The position numbers were made by a program, and so were the translations under genes. Source: Minisyncoccota bacterium (lineage in GTDB: Bacteria > Patescibacteriota > Minisyncoccia > Phycocordibacterales > Phycocordibacteraceae). From it: a stretch of 19,917 bases of DNA. Of this stretch, positions 8,094-16,034 are shown piece after piece. The DNA lies in NCBI GenBank assembly GCA_018062165.1, contig JAGOSU010000007.1, positions 1 through 19,917 on the forward strand. Direction: 5' to 3'. How positions within the stretch are numbered: the first letter of the stretch is position 1; each line of letters begins with the position of its first letter. A model generated the notes under the pieces. It did no database searches. It was not told the DNA's origin and was given only the letters and a program-made list of their open reading frames with translations.

Positions 8094-8639
8094 ATGCAAA
8101 ACGCCATCATCCTGCATGGCACGGGGACAAAGAACACGGAGTTTTGGTTTCCGTATCTTAAGGAAAAATTAGAAGCGAAGGGCTACGATGTCTGGCTTCC
8201 GCAGCTTCCAAACGACGAAACACCAAACCTGAAAGACTGGCTTGGTTTCGTGCTCGAGCAGGGAACGTTCACCGAGGAGACGGTGCTCGTGGGGCATTCT
8301 GCTGGTTCACAGTTAATTCTCAGTATCCTAGAACACCTTACGACGCCAATTAAAAAAGCAATTCTTGTGTCCGGGTACGCGAAGGTGCTTCGTGCAACTC
8401 CCGAGACTCCGAAGAACACTGAGGAGCCAAACTGGGAAGCAATTAAAGGAAAGGCGAAGGAATTTGTATTCATAAACTCCGATAACGACCCCTGGGGATG
8501 CAACGACAAAGAAGGAGCGATTATGGTCGAACACCTCGGAGGAAAACAGATTGTCATGAGCGGGGAGGGGCACATGGGTTCCACTACGTACAACCAGCCG
8601 TACAAGGAATTCCCGCTTCTCAACGAACTGATTCCTTAG
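8094..8639 (+). CDS. RBBP9/YdeN-type alpha/beta serine hydrolase
   Basis: This is a small cytoplasmic alpha/beta-hydrolase of the RBBP9/YdeN kind, whose natural substrates are poorly known. It is 181 aa, the usual size for this group. It opens with an oxyanion-type HGTGTKNTEFWFPYLKEKLE and the characteristic WLPQLPNDETPNLKDW. The nucleophile elbow is GHSAG (S69). The acid is probably D130 or D132 in NSDNDPWG, and the base is H160 in GEGHMG. The start lies 2 nt after the ABC exporter stop, with a purine-rich GGGGGAG upstream, so it is translated from the exporter mRNA. Its stop overlaps the stop of the convergent kinase-like gene in the tetranucleotide TTAG (8636-8639). Confidence 0.9.
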   Translation: MQNAIILHGTGTKNTEFWFPYLKEKLEAKGYDVWLPQLPNDETPNLKDWLGFVLEQGTFTEETVLVGHSAGSQLILSILEHLTTPIKKAILVSGYAKVLRATPETPKNTEEPNWEAIKGKAKEFVFINSDNDPWGCNDKEGAIMVEHLGGKQIVMSGEGHMGSTTYNQPYKEFPLLNELIP

Positions 8640-9214
8640 AATTGCACCTGTTCCTCAAATGGTTTCGTGCCGTCAATTACAAGGTCAGCGTGTGCCTTGG
8701 GGGTATCGCGCTCCATATATTGTTCTTCGCTCTCTATCCATCCTTTCCACAACGTCGTTATTTCTTCGACTGGCTTACCGGTACTCTTGTCGCGTTCGAT
8801 ACCGCGCTCAAGACACAGGTCTCTCGGTGTATCTACGAAGATAGAGAGGCTTATATAGTCTTTGAACTCCGTGCGTGAGGAACCCACTCCTTCGAGAATC
8901 ATGACGTCGGTTACGGGCTGGTCAACGACTGGTCCAGGAACGTTATTGTCCCACCACTGCGTACGAGGATAGTTGAGCGTCGTGGCTCCGTTCCTGATTG
9001 GTTCGAACACGCGTTCAATAACGAGCGGCCACCAATCAAATGGATTGTCCCAGCTCGCAAAATCGTCCTGATGGATGATTTGCGCACCCAATTTCTCGGC
9101 AAGCAGGCTTGCGAACGTCGACTTCCCGGAGCCACCGTGTCCGTCTACGGCGATGAATCGGACGTGCCCGACCTTCGGCTCCTTCGAGGCGATGAGGGCC
9201 CTGAGGTCTGTCAT
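8636..9214 (-). CDS. P-loop kinase, uridine-kinase-like
   Basis: This is a cytoplasmic nucleoside/nucleotide-kinase-fold protein of 192 aa. Walker A is GHGGSGKST (25-33), preceded by the strand RFIAVD. IHQDDFASWDNPFDWW (about 47-62) resembles the substrate-binding Asp loop of uridine kinases. MILEGVGS (about 105-112) is the Walker-B-like strand, and ERGIERDKSTGK holds candidate lid Arg/Lys residues. It is related to the uridine kinase superfamily, but the insert YPRTQWWDNN is not diagnostic of true Udk, so the substrate is not assigned. The start at 9214 is chosen over 9241 because TATACT (9226 to 9221 on this strand) ends 6 nt before this ATG, giving a leaderless start. It diverges from typA and overlaps the hydrolase stop. 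Confidence 0.8.
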   Translation of the reverse strand: MTDLRALIASKEPKVGHVRFIAVDGHGGSGKSTFASLLAEKLGAQIIHQDDFASWDNPFDWWPLVIERVFEPIRNGATTLNYPRTQWWDNNVPGPVVDQPVTDVMILEGVGSSRTEFKDYISLSIFVDTPRDLCLERGIERDKSTGKPVEEITTLWKGWIESEEQYMERDTPKAHADLVIDGTKPFEEQVQF

Positions 9215-9220
9215 AGGAAG

Positions 9221-9226
9221 AGTATA
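9221..9226 (-). promoter_or_regulatory. -10 box of the kinase-like gene, leaderless spacing
   Basis: On the minus strand this is TATACT, separated by exactly 6 nt from the ATG at 9214. Transcription would then start at the A of the start codon. The -35 region is poorly matched. Confidence 0.5.
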
Positions 9227-9229
9227 CCG

Positions 9230-9257
9230 TTGACGCACCATATATATACGGTATGGT
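9230..9257 (+). promoter_or_regulatory. typA promoter
   Basis: TTGACG (9230-9235) and TATGGT (9252-9257) are separated by 16 bp and form the best -35/-10 pair in the window. Transcription should start near 9264, leaving about a 25-nt leader. The region also has an ATATATATA run between the boxes. Confidence 0.55.
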
Positions 9258-9267
9258 AGGGAAGTAA

Positions 9268-9281
9268 CGGCCGCGAGGCCG
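9268..9281 (+). promoter_or_regulatory. Small GNRA hairpin in the typA leader
   Basis: CGGCC (9268-9272), loop GCGA, GGCCG (9277-9281) is a 5-bp GC stem capped by a GNRA tetraloop. It ends 7 nt before the typA ATG and would occlude the GAGG that could act as a ribosome-binding site. Confidence 0.45.
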
Positions 9282-9288
9282 ATTTTCT

Positions 9289-11094
9289 ATGGAAATCAGG
9301 AACATCGCCATCATTGCTCACGTGGACCACGGCAAGACTACCTTGACTGACGCCTTGCTGCGTCAGACTGGAGCCGTAGCAGACACGGCAGCCTCGATGG
9401 ACTCCAACACGCTTGAGAAGGAGCGTGGCATCACCATCTACTCCAAGAACGCCTCGGTGGAGTACAAGGGTACGAAGATCAACATCGTCGACACCCCAGG
9501 ACACGCCGACTTCGGTTCAGAGGTGGAGCGCGTGCTTCGCTCGATTGACTCAGTGCTCCTTATCGTCGACGCCCAGGAAGGCCCGATGCCCCAGACTCGT
9601 TTCGTACTTAAGAAGTCCCTTGAGCTTGGTTTGAAGCCTATCGTCGTTCTCAACAAGATTGATAAGCCTGCTGCAGACCCAGCGCGTGCAGAGGAGCAGG
9701 TACTCGAGCTCTTCTTTGAGCTCGGTGCTAACGAGGAGCAGTCCAACTTCCCAGTGGTCTACGCTATCGGTCGCGACGGCGTTGCAGCTCGGAAGCTCGA
9801 GGACATGCCAAGCAATGGTGGAGCAGCACGGGACCTCACGCAGCTCCTTGATGTGGTGCTCGAGCACGTACCACCAGCATCCACTCCTGACGCGGTGAAT
9901 AAGCCACTTAAGCTTCAGGCCTTTAACCTCGGCTACGACAACTTCCTCGGCCGCCTCGCCATCGCCCGTATCTACGAAGGTTCCGTACACCCAGGAGACA
10001 ACGTCATCGAGAAGAACCCTGATGGCACGACTCGCACCGGCAAGCTCACCAAGGTATTCACTTTCAAGGGTCTTGAGCGCGTCGATGCAGCGGTTGCAGA
10101 GGCAGGCGACATCGCCCTCATCGCAGGTCTTCCAGAGATCTACATCGGAGAGACTGTTACGACTGACCCATCGGTGGAGCCAATGCCAGCGATTGCCATT
10201 GATGAGCCAACCATCAGCGTGAACCTCCTCGTGAACAACTCCCCGTTTGCAGGAAAGGAAGGGAAGTACGTCACCAGCCGCCAGCTTCGCGAATACCTTG
10301 AGCGTGAGCTCCAGGTAAACGTCGGTCTTAAGGTTGATTTCAATTCAACTGATTCCTTCAAGGTTTCAGGTCGTGGAGAACTCCACATCGCCATCCTTCT
10401 TGAGAACATGCGCCGTGCAGGTTACGAGATGCAGGTCTCCCAGCCGCAGGTCATCATCCGCGAAGAGGAGGGCAAGAAGCTCGAGCCGTATGAGGAGGTC
10501 ATCATCGACATCCCGAGCGAGTACCAGGGTGCGGTCATTGAGCGCCTCGGAACGAGGGCCTTTGTCCTCCAGAACCTTGTGCAGCACGACAACAGTGTGC
10601 GCCTTACGCTTGAAGGCCCAACTCGTGGACTTCTAGGCTACAAGAACATTTTCGTCGTTGATACGAAGGGCGAGGGAATCCTTTCGTCTCGCGTCATTGG
10701 CTTCAAGCCACACGCAGGAGAGATTAAGAAGCGTCAGGTAGGTTCCATGATTTCCATGACCACCGGCAAGTCGCTTGGCTACGCACTCTGGTATCTCCAG
10801 GAGCGCGGTGTGCTCTACATCAACCCTGCAACGGAAGTCTACGAAGGCATGGTGGTAGGCAACACGTCTAAGGGAGAGGAGATGATGGTGAACCCAACCA
10901 AGGGTAAGAACCAATCCAACGTTCGTTCCTCCGGTAACGACGAGGCCATCAACCTCTTCCCACCAATTCTCCTTACGATCGAGCGTGGTCTTGAGCTTAT
11001 GAGTGAGGATGAATACCTCGAGATTACGCCTGAGAGCGTGCGTCTTCGCAAGCAGTTTTTGACTGAGACTGACCGCGCTAAGGCACGTCGCTAA
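9289..11094 (+). CDS. typA: Ribosome-associated GTPase TypA/BipA
   Basis: TypA/BipA is a translational GTPase related to EF-G that binds the ribosome and supports 50S assembly and stress adaptation. The protein is 601 aa, full length. The G domain shows G1 AHVDHGKT (10-17), switch I around EKERGITI, G3 DTPGHADFG (from 68) and G4 NKID (122-125). These are followed by the beta-barrel, two alpha/beta domains and the BipA-specific C-terminal domain with KGEEMMVNPTKGKNQSNVR. The family's MDSNDLEKERGITI appears here as MDSNTLEKERGITI. Codon choice is visibly more uniform than in neighbours, which fits high expression. It has its own promoter and ends 3 nt before the stop of a convergent transporter gene. 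Confidence 0.97.
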   Translation: MEIRNIAIIAHVDHGKTTLTDALLRQTGAVADTAASMDSNTLEKERGITIYSKNASVEYKGTKINIVDTPGHADFGSEVERVLRSIDSVLLIVDAQEGPMPQTRFVLKKSLELGLKPIVVLNKIDKPAADPARAEEQVLELFFELGANEEQSNFPVVYAIGRDGVAARKLEDMPSNGGAARDLTQLLDVVLEHVPPASTPDAVNKPLKLQAFNLGYDNFLGRLAIARIYEGSVHPGDNVIEKNPDGTTRTGKLTKVFTFKGLERVDAAVAEAGDIALIAGLPEIYIGETVTTDPSVEPMPAIAIDEPTISVNLLVNNSPFAGKEGKYVTSRQLREYLERELQVNVGLKVDFNSTDSFKVSGRGELHIAILLENMRRAGYEMQVSQPQVIIREEEGKKLEPYEEVIIDIPSEYQGAVIERLGTRAFVLQNLVQHDNSVRLTLEGPTRGLLGYKNIFVVDTKGEGILSSRVIGFKPHAGEIKKRQVGSMISMTTGKSLGYALWYLQERGVLYINPATEVYEGMVVGNTSKGEEMMVNPTKGKNQSNVRSSGNDEAINLFPPILLTIERGLELMSEDEYLEITPESVRLRKQFLTETDRAKARR

Positions 11095-11097
11095 CGC

Positions 11098-11937
11098 TTA
11101 CACAACGAGAATACAAATAGCGCCAATAGTCGCCAGCAGTACTGCGGCGGCTTTTCTAAATAGGTCTTTGCGTTCTTTGAGAAAGAAGTGCTCACCAGCG
11201 AGAATGAAAATAAGGCATGCTTCTATTATGACGAGCGTCCCAGTTACTTGTCCGAGGGCGATTGATTGGTTCATTGCCAGATTCGCAAATCCCCCAAGCG
11301 TGCAGGCGATACCAAGGGTCCATACATGATTCCTCGTTGCGTCGGCTGCTTTCTGCCAGAAGCGTGGAATGATAAGTGCGTTCAAAATCGCAGGGATAAA
11401 GAACATCATGAAGGTCAGTGTGCCTACATTGAAATCTGCAAGCAGCTGCTTATACAGCAAGAGCGCAATTACGTTTACTACACTTGAACCAAGCACAAAC
11501 AACAGTCCTATTTTTGATAGTGGTTCTCCTTTCTTCCACAGCAGCAAGGCTCCAGCCGTTACCGTTGCGGCGACTCCAACGAGGGTAAGGGCTGTCCACG
11601 ATTCTTGCAGGAAGATGATTCCAAGCAAAAACGACCACACGAGACGAAGCTTATAAAAGGTGCCGTGAACTGAAGCGTTGAGGTGTTTTAATGCCGTGAA
11701 GTTAAGGAAGTTATGGAAAACGACGAGCGCTGCCGTAATCAGAAGAAAGGCCCAGGGCAGGAAGGTTACAGATGTCTGTAACCCCACGAATACGAACGGT
11801 ACGCTGACGATTGCTCCAATTGCACCGAAATAGAAGGAAAACACCCAAGGATCGCCTCCTTTATTGAAGCTGCGTCGGGTGAGGAGGATTGAGGCCGTAT
11901 AGAGTACTCCGGCTGCAAGTGCGAATACGTACCACAT
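11098..11937 (-). CDS. EamA-family (DMT superfamily) transporter
   Basis: This is an inner-membrane small-molecule exporter or permease of the drug/metabolite transporter superfamily. It is 279 aa with about ten hydrophobic helices in two EamA-like halves. The first helices read MWYVFALAAGVLYTASILLTRRSF, and each half ends with the family-type pattern of a glycine-rich helix plus a short charged loop (for example FFLKERKDLFRKAAAVLLATIGAICILVV at the end, where KER is typical). The substrate is unknown. The start at 11937 is chosen over 12069 because TATACT on this strand lies 7 nt before it. The 44-residue extension is acidic, hydrophilic and lies antisense to the next gene. It is convergent with typA. 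Confidence 0.88.
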   Translation of the reverse strand: MWYVFALAAGVLYTASILLTRRSFNKGGDPWVFSFYFGAIGAIVSVPFVFVGLQTSVTFLPWAFLLITAALVVFHNFLNFTALKHLNASVHGTFYKLRLVWSFLLGIIFLQESWTALTLVGVAATVTAGALLLWKKGEPLSKIGLLFVLGSSVVNVIALLLYKQLLADFNVGTLTFMMFFIPAILNALIIPRFWQKAADATRNHVWTLGIACTLGGFANLAMNQSIALGQVTGTLVIIEACLIFILAGEHFFLKERKDLFRKAAAVLLATIGAICILVV

Positions 11938-11944
11938 AGTGCGG

Positions 11945-11950
11945 AGTATA
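11945..11950 (-). promoter_or_regulatory. -10 box of the minus-strand EamA gene, leaderless spacing
   Basis: On the minus strand this reads GG-TATACT and ends 7 nt before the ATG at 11937. There is no convincing -35. Confidence 0.5.
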
Positions 11951-11963
11951 CCTTGGGTACAGG

Positions 11964-11972
11964 TGGTATTCT
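11964..11972 (+). promoter_or_regulatory. Extended -10 of the CPBP-like gene, leaderless spacing
   Basis: TGG-TATTCT ends 7 nt before the ATG at 11980. The TG extension may compensate for the missing -35. Confidence 0.5.
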
Positions 11973-11979
11973 GTGGGAC

Positions 11980-12669
11980 ATGGGACTCTTCATAGAAATA
12001 GCCTTCCTCCTCATCATTGTGATGGTGAACCGTCTCGGGTTCATCTACGTCGTTAACCGTAGGCTCCACCTGACGCTCTCAAAGAATCCGCTTCTCACCT
12101 TTCTGTATTTCATCTTAATGACGGTGGTGCTTGCTGTCCTTTTCCCTCACTACGCGGCTGTTCTGTTCCAGTCAGGTTCAACTATGGCAATTTTGTTCTG
12201 CCTCTTCGTCCTCTTTGTCATTAACCCTTGGGTGTACGCGCGCCTTAAGGAGCTCCACCAAACTCCTTCAAGGCTTGCAGAAGCATTCCCAGACCAGCAG
12301 TTCCTGCTCATTGATACACGCTTCCTCTTCTCCAAGACTTCAGACGTTATCTTCCAGCAGGTAGCGGTGGGCATCATGCTTCTTATTCTCTCCGAAGCAG
12401 GTATCCCAATGTCTGAATTGGTGCCGCTGGCAGCGCTGGTGTTTGCGGTCATTCATCTCCATATGTTCTTTGCGACGAGAGTCCTGTGGGCTACGTACTT
12501 TACGATTAGCGCGACGCTTGGCGGGTTCATGCTGCCATTCCTTATTCTTGGTGTCCCGGGAGGTATCTACTACGCGATTGTCATTCACATGCTCTGGTAT
12601 GTCGGCAGCGGAGCACTCTTTGGTGCGATTGAAGCGGTTGAACGCGGGATTAACCGACGCAAGACATGA
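11980..12669 (+). CDS. Polytopic membrane protein, CPBP-like with degenerate active site
   Basis: This is a 229-aa membrane protein with about seven hydrophobic segments. The second half resembles the CPBP/Abi (Rce1-like) intramembrane protease fold. FAVIH (155-159) matches the FxxxH motif, and YAIVIHMLWYVGSG (198-211) resembles the third His-containing motif. Where the catalytic EExxxR motif would be expected, the sequence reads SDVIFQQ (121-127), so the Glu pair is missing. If it belongs to the family, it is probably not an active metalloprotease. The family call is tentative. The ATG at 11980 is preferred over an upstream TTG at 11953 because of the extended -10 immediately before it. The stop overlaps the next start as ATGA (12666-12669), so it is coupled to the following EamA gene. 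Confidence 0.7.
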   Translation: MGLFIEIAFLLIIVMVNRLGFIYVVNRRLHLTLSKNPLLTFLYFILMTVVLAVLFPHYAAVLFQSGSTMAILFCLFVLFVINPWVYARLKELHQTPSRLAEAFPDQQFLLIDTRFLFSKTSDVIFQQVAVGIMLLILSEAGIPMSELVPLAALVFAVIHLHMFFATRVLWATYFTISATLGGFMLPFLILGVPGGIYYAIVIHMLWYVGSGALFGAIEAVERGINRRKT

Positions 12670-13562
12670 ACTACGGACCATTGTTAATTTTTGTTGCAGC
12701 AGTGCTTTGGGGCATTGATGGACTTTTGCGTCGCGCGCTCTTTGACCTGCCACCTGCGACCATTGTGTTCTATGAGCATTTGATTGGGCTCATTCTTATC
12801 TCTCCGTTTCTGATTCGTGCATGGAAGACCGAGAAGCTCACCAAGCAGGAGTGGGGTGCCATGCTCCTGGTCGCACTTCTCTCAGGTGTGCTCGGCACTA
12901 TCTTCTTTACGAGCGCACTCTTGGCAGTCGGGTTTATTCCGTTCTCGGTGGTGTTCTTGCTTCAGAAGCTCCAGCCAGTGTTTACGGTAGCGACCGCTGC
13001 CGTTGTGCTTAAGGAGCGGGTAAGTCCGCTCTATCTCGTGTGGGCTGGCGTTGCACTTATTGCCGGATATTTTGTTACCTTCCCGAACGGACAGATAAAC
13101 CTCATAGAAGGCCAGGGACAAGTAGCAGCTGCGCTTTTTGCACTTCTTGCGGCAATCGCGTGGGGCTCTTCAACCGCTTTCTCCCGCTTCACTCTGCTTT
13201 CGCACGGGAATACGTTCATCACTGGTCTCAGGTTCCTTCTCACGGTGCCCATTGCGCTCATCTTCGTGTACCTGATGGGGGCAGGGGAATCCTTGGTAAA
13301 CGTGACGCTCCATCACCTGCTTATCCTTGGAGTTATTGCAGTCTCAACCGGCATGCTTGCGCTCTGGATTTACTACCGAGGACTCCGAACCACTCCCGCG
13401 AGTGTCTCAACCATCGTCGAGCTCGCGTTCCCACTCACCGCCATTGCCATCGACTTCTTTGTGTACGGCGTCACCTTGGCTCCAAGCCAGTACCTTGCCG
13501 CAGCCGTCCTGCTAGGCTCTATGTACGCGGTGGCACGGCTCCCCCTTGTGAAAGCAACGTAA
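12666..13562 (+). CDS. EamA-family (DMT superfamily) transporter
   Basis: This is a second drug/metabolite transporter family permease, 298 aa, with ten predicted helices in two EamA repeats. The N-terminal helix GPLLIFVAAVLWGIDGLLRRALF is typical. The first half ends with VFLLQKLQPVFTVATAAVVLKERVSPLYL, the classic EamA signature region with the conserved Lys-Glu-Arg. The second half contains AAIAWGSSTAFSRF, followed by the equivalent signature, STIVELAFPLTAIAIDFF. The substrate is unknown. Its start codon overlaps the CPBP-like gene stop by 4 nt, so the two are cotranscribed. It is only distantly similar by eye to the minus-strand EamA gene nearby, so I do not call a recent duplication. Confidence 0.9.
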   Translation: MNYGPLLIFVAAVLWGIDGLLRRALFDLPPATIVFYEHLIGLILISPFLIRAWKTEKLTKQEWGAMLLVALLSGVLGTIFFTSALLAVGFIPFSVVFLLQKLQPVFTVATAAVVLKERVSPLYLVWAGVALIAGYFVTFPNGQINLIEGQGQVAAALFALLAAIAWGSSTAFSRFTLLSHGNTFITGLRFLLTVPIALIFVYLMGAGESLVNVTLHHLLILGVIAVSTGMLALWIYYRGLRTTPASVSTIVELAFPLTAIAIDFFVYGVTLAPSQYLAAAVLLGSMYAVARLPLVKAT

Positions 13563-13574
13563 GCGTGCTACGGT
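13546..13574 (+). promoter_or_regulatory. Helicase-gene promoter
   Basis: TTGTGA (13546-13551) and TACGGT (13569-13574) are separated by 17 bp, and TG at 13566-13567 forms an extended -10. The -35 lies inside the end of the EamA gene. The predicted start of transcription, near 13581, coincides with the first base pairs of the structured leader. Confidence 0.5.
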
Positions 13575-13578
13575 TGTC

Positions 13579-13737
13579 CTACAACGTCACTCCAGTTTCC
13601 GTCTTGAGAGATACTCAAGACCCGGGAAGGAAAGTGTAAGCAATCTCGGAACTCTCAGGACGTTGCGGCCCCGCCCGAGCCAGATCGAGCTCTATAACTC
13701 ATTGCGCGACCGACCGTCGCGCGAAACTACATAATTC
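13579..13737 (+). promoter_or_regulatory. Structured leader RNA of the DEAD-box helicase gene
   Basis: The 175-nt gap before the helicase start has no ORF of its own but several complementary segments. P1 pairs CAACGTC (13582-13588) with GACGTTG (13659-13665). P2 is a perfect 8-bp hairpin, GTCTTGAG (13601-13608) with CTCAAGAC (13614-13621) and loop AGATA. P2 can extend through TTTCC (13596-13600) with GGAAA (13629-13633). CTCGG (13645-13649) inside P1 can pair with CCGAG (13675-13679) beyond it, forming a possible pseudoknot. P3 pairs 13702-13710 with 13716-13724 (9 bp including a U-G pair) and ends 13 nt before the ATG. Pairings were found by eye. I know of no family match and cannot compute folding energy. 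Confidence 0.5.
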
Positions 13738-15192
13738 ATGAATCAATCGCATTCAGGTAATACAAGTAACGGCAATAAATCAGGTGGTCCTCGTTCTCGT
13801 CGCCCTATGGGCGGAGGTGGCGGACGTCCTCCATTCAACCGCCGTGGCCCAGCGCGCAGCAGTGCGTACGAGGCCGGCATGCGCTTTGCGCAGGAAGGAT
13901 GGAAACCCCCAGTCACCGCATCAAGCTATGACCTTAAGGAACATGGCATGGGCGGAGGCAATCGTGGTCCTCGCAGCAGCGGACCCCGCACTGGCGGAGG
14001 TTCAGGAGGCTATCGTGGTAACAACAACACCGGCCCTCGTGGAGGACGCGGCGGACCTCGTCGTGGCGGAGGTGGTCGCCGTGGAGCAGACCCCGTCTTT
14101 GACGTCTCTCGTTTCATTAACAAAGCAACTCCCGTAGCGGATGTTGAGGTATTCGTACCGACGACTGCGTTCGTCGATCTTCCAATCAGCGAGCAGCTCA
14201 AGGACAACATCATTGGTAAGGGCTACACCACCCCAACCCCGATTCAGGACCAGGCCATCCCCCAGATTCTTATGGGCAAGGATGTCGTTGGACTTGCAAA
14301 CACTGGTACCGGAAAGACCGGAGCCTTTCTTATTCCGCTTATTGAGAAGGTGATTAAGGACCGCGCTGAGCGTGTTCTTATCATGGTGCCTACTCGTGAG
14401 CTCGCTATTCAGATTGAGCAGGAGTTCTTTGGCTTCGCCAAGATGCTTCGCATTGCTTCAGTTACCTGTGTGGGTGGCGCTAACATCGTGCCGCAGATTC
14501 GCACCCTTGCACGCGATCCAGCATTCGTCATTGGTACGCCAGGACGTCTTAAGGACCTTATGGAGCGCAGGAAGCTCGACCTCTCGAAGTTCCGCACTGT
14601 CGTGCTCGACGAGGCTGACCGTATGCTCGATATGGGATTCATCGACGACATGCGCTTCATCCTTTCGCAGATGATCAGGGAGCGTCACACGCTTTTCTTC
14701 TCGGCTACTATGAGCCGCGAGATTGAGCGCCTTATTGGTGACTTCCTTAAGGATCCTGTTCAGATTTCGGTGAAGACTCGCGATACCGCAGCAACGATTG
14801 ACCAGGATGTGGTGCGCGTTGAACCGTCTCGTAAGTTCGAGCGTCTCGTTGAGCTCCTGAAGGACCCTGAGTTCGATAAGGTACTCGTCTTCGGTAAGAC
14901 CAAGCACGGCGTCGAGCGTCTTGCTCGTGACCTTAAGCGCGCGGGTATTGAGGCTGACTCCATTCACGGAGACAAAACCCATGGCAGGCGCCAGCAGGCA
15001 CTTGGTCTCTTCAAGAAGGACCATGTCCAGGTGCTTGTGGCTACCGACGTGGCAGCCCGTGGCCTCGACATCTCTGGGGTCTCCCACGTGATTAACTACG
15101 ACCTTCCGCAGTCCTACGAGGACTATACCCACCGCATTGGCCGCACCGGTCGCGCAGGGAAGGCAGGACGTGCCCTCACGTTCATCTCGTAA
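13738..15192 (+). CDS. DEAD-box ATP-dependent RNA helicase with N-terminal Gly/Arg-rich tail
   Basis: This is a cytoplasmic RNA helicase of the RhlE/DeaD kind, 484 aa, acting in ribosome assembly or mRNA remodelling. All core motifs are present: Q motif GYTTPTPIQ (162-170), I ANTGTGKT (187-194), Ia PTRELA (218-223), Ib GTPGR, II DEAD (291-294), III SAT (322-324), IV VLVFGKTK, V ATDVAARGLD and VI HRIGRTGR (465-472). The order is unusual. A low-complexity Gly/Arg/Pro/Asn-rich segment of about 115 residues with RGG-like repeats lies before the core, while the C-terminus stops 12 residues after motif VI. Most bacterial relatives carry the basic tail at the C-terminus. It follows a long structured leader, suggesting post-transcriptional control such as cold response or autoregulation (inference). 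Codon use suggests good expression. Confidence 0.96.
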   Translation: MNQSHSGNTSNGNKSGGPRSRRPMGGGGGRPPFNRRGPARSSAYEAGMRFAQEGWKPPVTASSYDLKEHGMGGGNRGPRSSGPRTGGGSGGYRGNNNTGPRGGRGGPRRGGGGRRGADPVFDVSRFINKATPVADVEVFVPTTAFVDLPISEQLKDNIIGKGYTTPTPIQDQAIPQILMGKDVVGLANTGTGKTGAFLIPLIEKVIKDRAERVLIMVPTRELAIQIEQEFFGFAKMLRIASVTCVGGANIVPQIRTLARDPAFVIGTPGRLKDLMERRKLDLSKFRTVVLDEADRMLDMGFIDDMRFILSQMIRERHTLFFSATMSREIERLIGDFLKDPVQISVKTRDTAATIDQDVVRVEPSRKFERLVELLKDPEFDKVLVFGKTKHGVERLARDLKRAGIEADSIHGDKTHGRRQQALGLFKKDHVQVLVATDVAARGLDISGVSHVINYDLPQSYEDYTHRIGRTGRAGKAGRALTFIS

Positions 15193-15199
15193 CCCCCAT

Positions 15200-15227
15200 T
15201 TGTTCAATTCCTTCCAGAGGGTATGCT
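15200..15227 (+). promoter_or_regulatory. Candidate promoter of the DsbA-like gene
   Basis: TTGTTC (15200-15205) and TATGCT (15222-15227) are separated by 16 bp. This would leave a leader of about 29 nt before the ATG at 15263, unlike the leaderless pattern of many neighbours. Confidence 0.4.
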
Positions 15228-15262
15228 ATAGGGCATTACCCCCTGGGAAGTAATTGAGACAT

Positions 15263-15946
<684 letters not shown>

Positions 15947-15960
15947 CCATCTACTTCCTC

Positions 15961-15988
15961 AAAACACCGCCCAGCTGGGCGGTGTTTT
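15961..15988 (+). terminator. Intrinsic terminator after the DsbA-like gene
   Basis: AAAACACCGCCC (15961-15972), loop AGCT and GGGCGGTGTTTT (15977-15988) form a perfect 12-bp stem with flanking A and T tracts, so it could work in both directions. It is the only clear rho-independent terminator I see in the window. Confidence 0.92.
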
Positions 15989-16018
15989 GTTATACACACG
16001 TCACCCTCATTTTTTACG

Positions 16019-16027
16019 TGCTACACA
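16019..16027 (+). promoter_or_regulatory. Candidate extended -10 of the FMN reductase gene
   Basis: TGC-TACACA ends 7 nt before the ATG at 16035, the same spacing as in the leaderless group. The hexamer itself is a weak match. A GAGG at 16028-16031 could alternatively be a ribosome-binding site of a longer transcript. Confidence 0.3.
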
Positions 16028-16034
16028 GAGGTAT

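Noticed and set aside
11938..12069. 44-residue N-terminal extension of the minus-strand EamA protein
   Set aside because: It is acidic and hydrophilic, antisense to the next gene and upstream of the TATACT box. The EamA fold starts at 11937.
13040..13639. Plus-strand open frame of 199 codons overlapping the EamA gene and the helicase leader
   Set aside because: It is out of frame with the EamA transporter and rich in Cys, His and Arg without a pattern. The conserved protein is in the other frame.
13702..13724. Hairpin before the helicase ATG considered as an intrinsic terminator
   Set aside because: No T-tract follows and the gene starts 13 nt later, so a translational or leader role is more likely.
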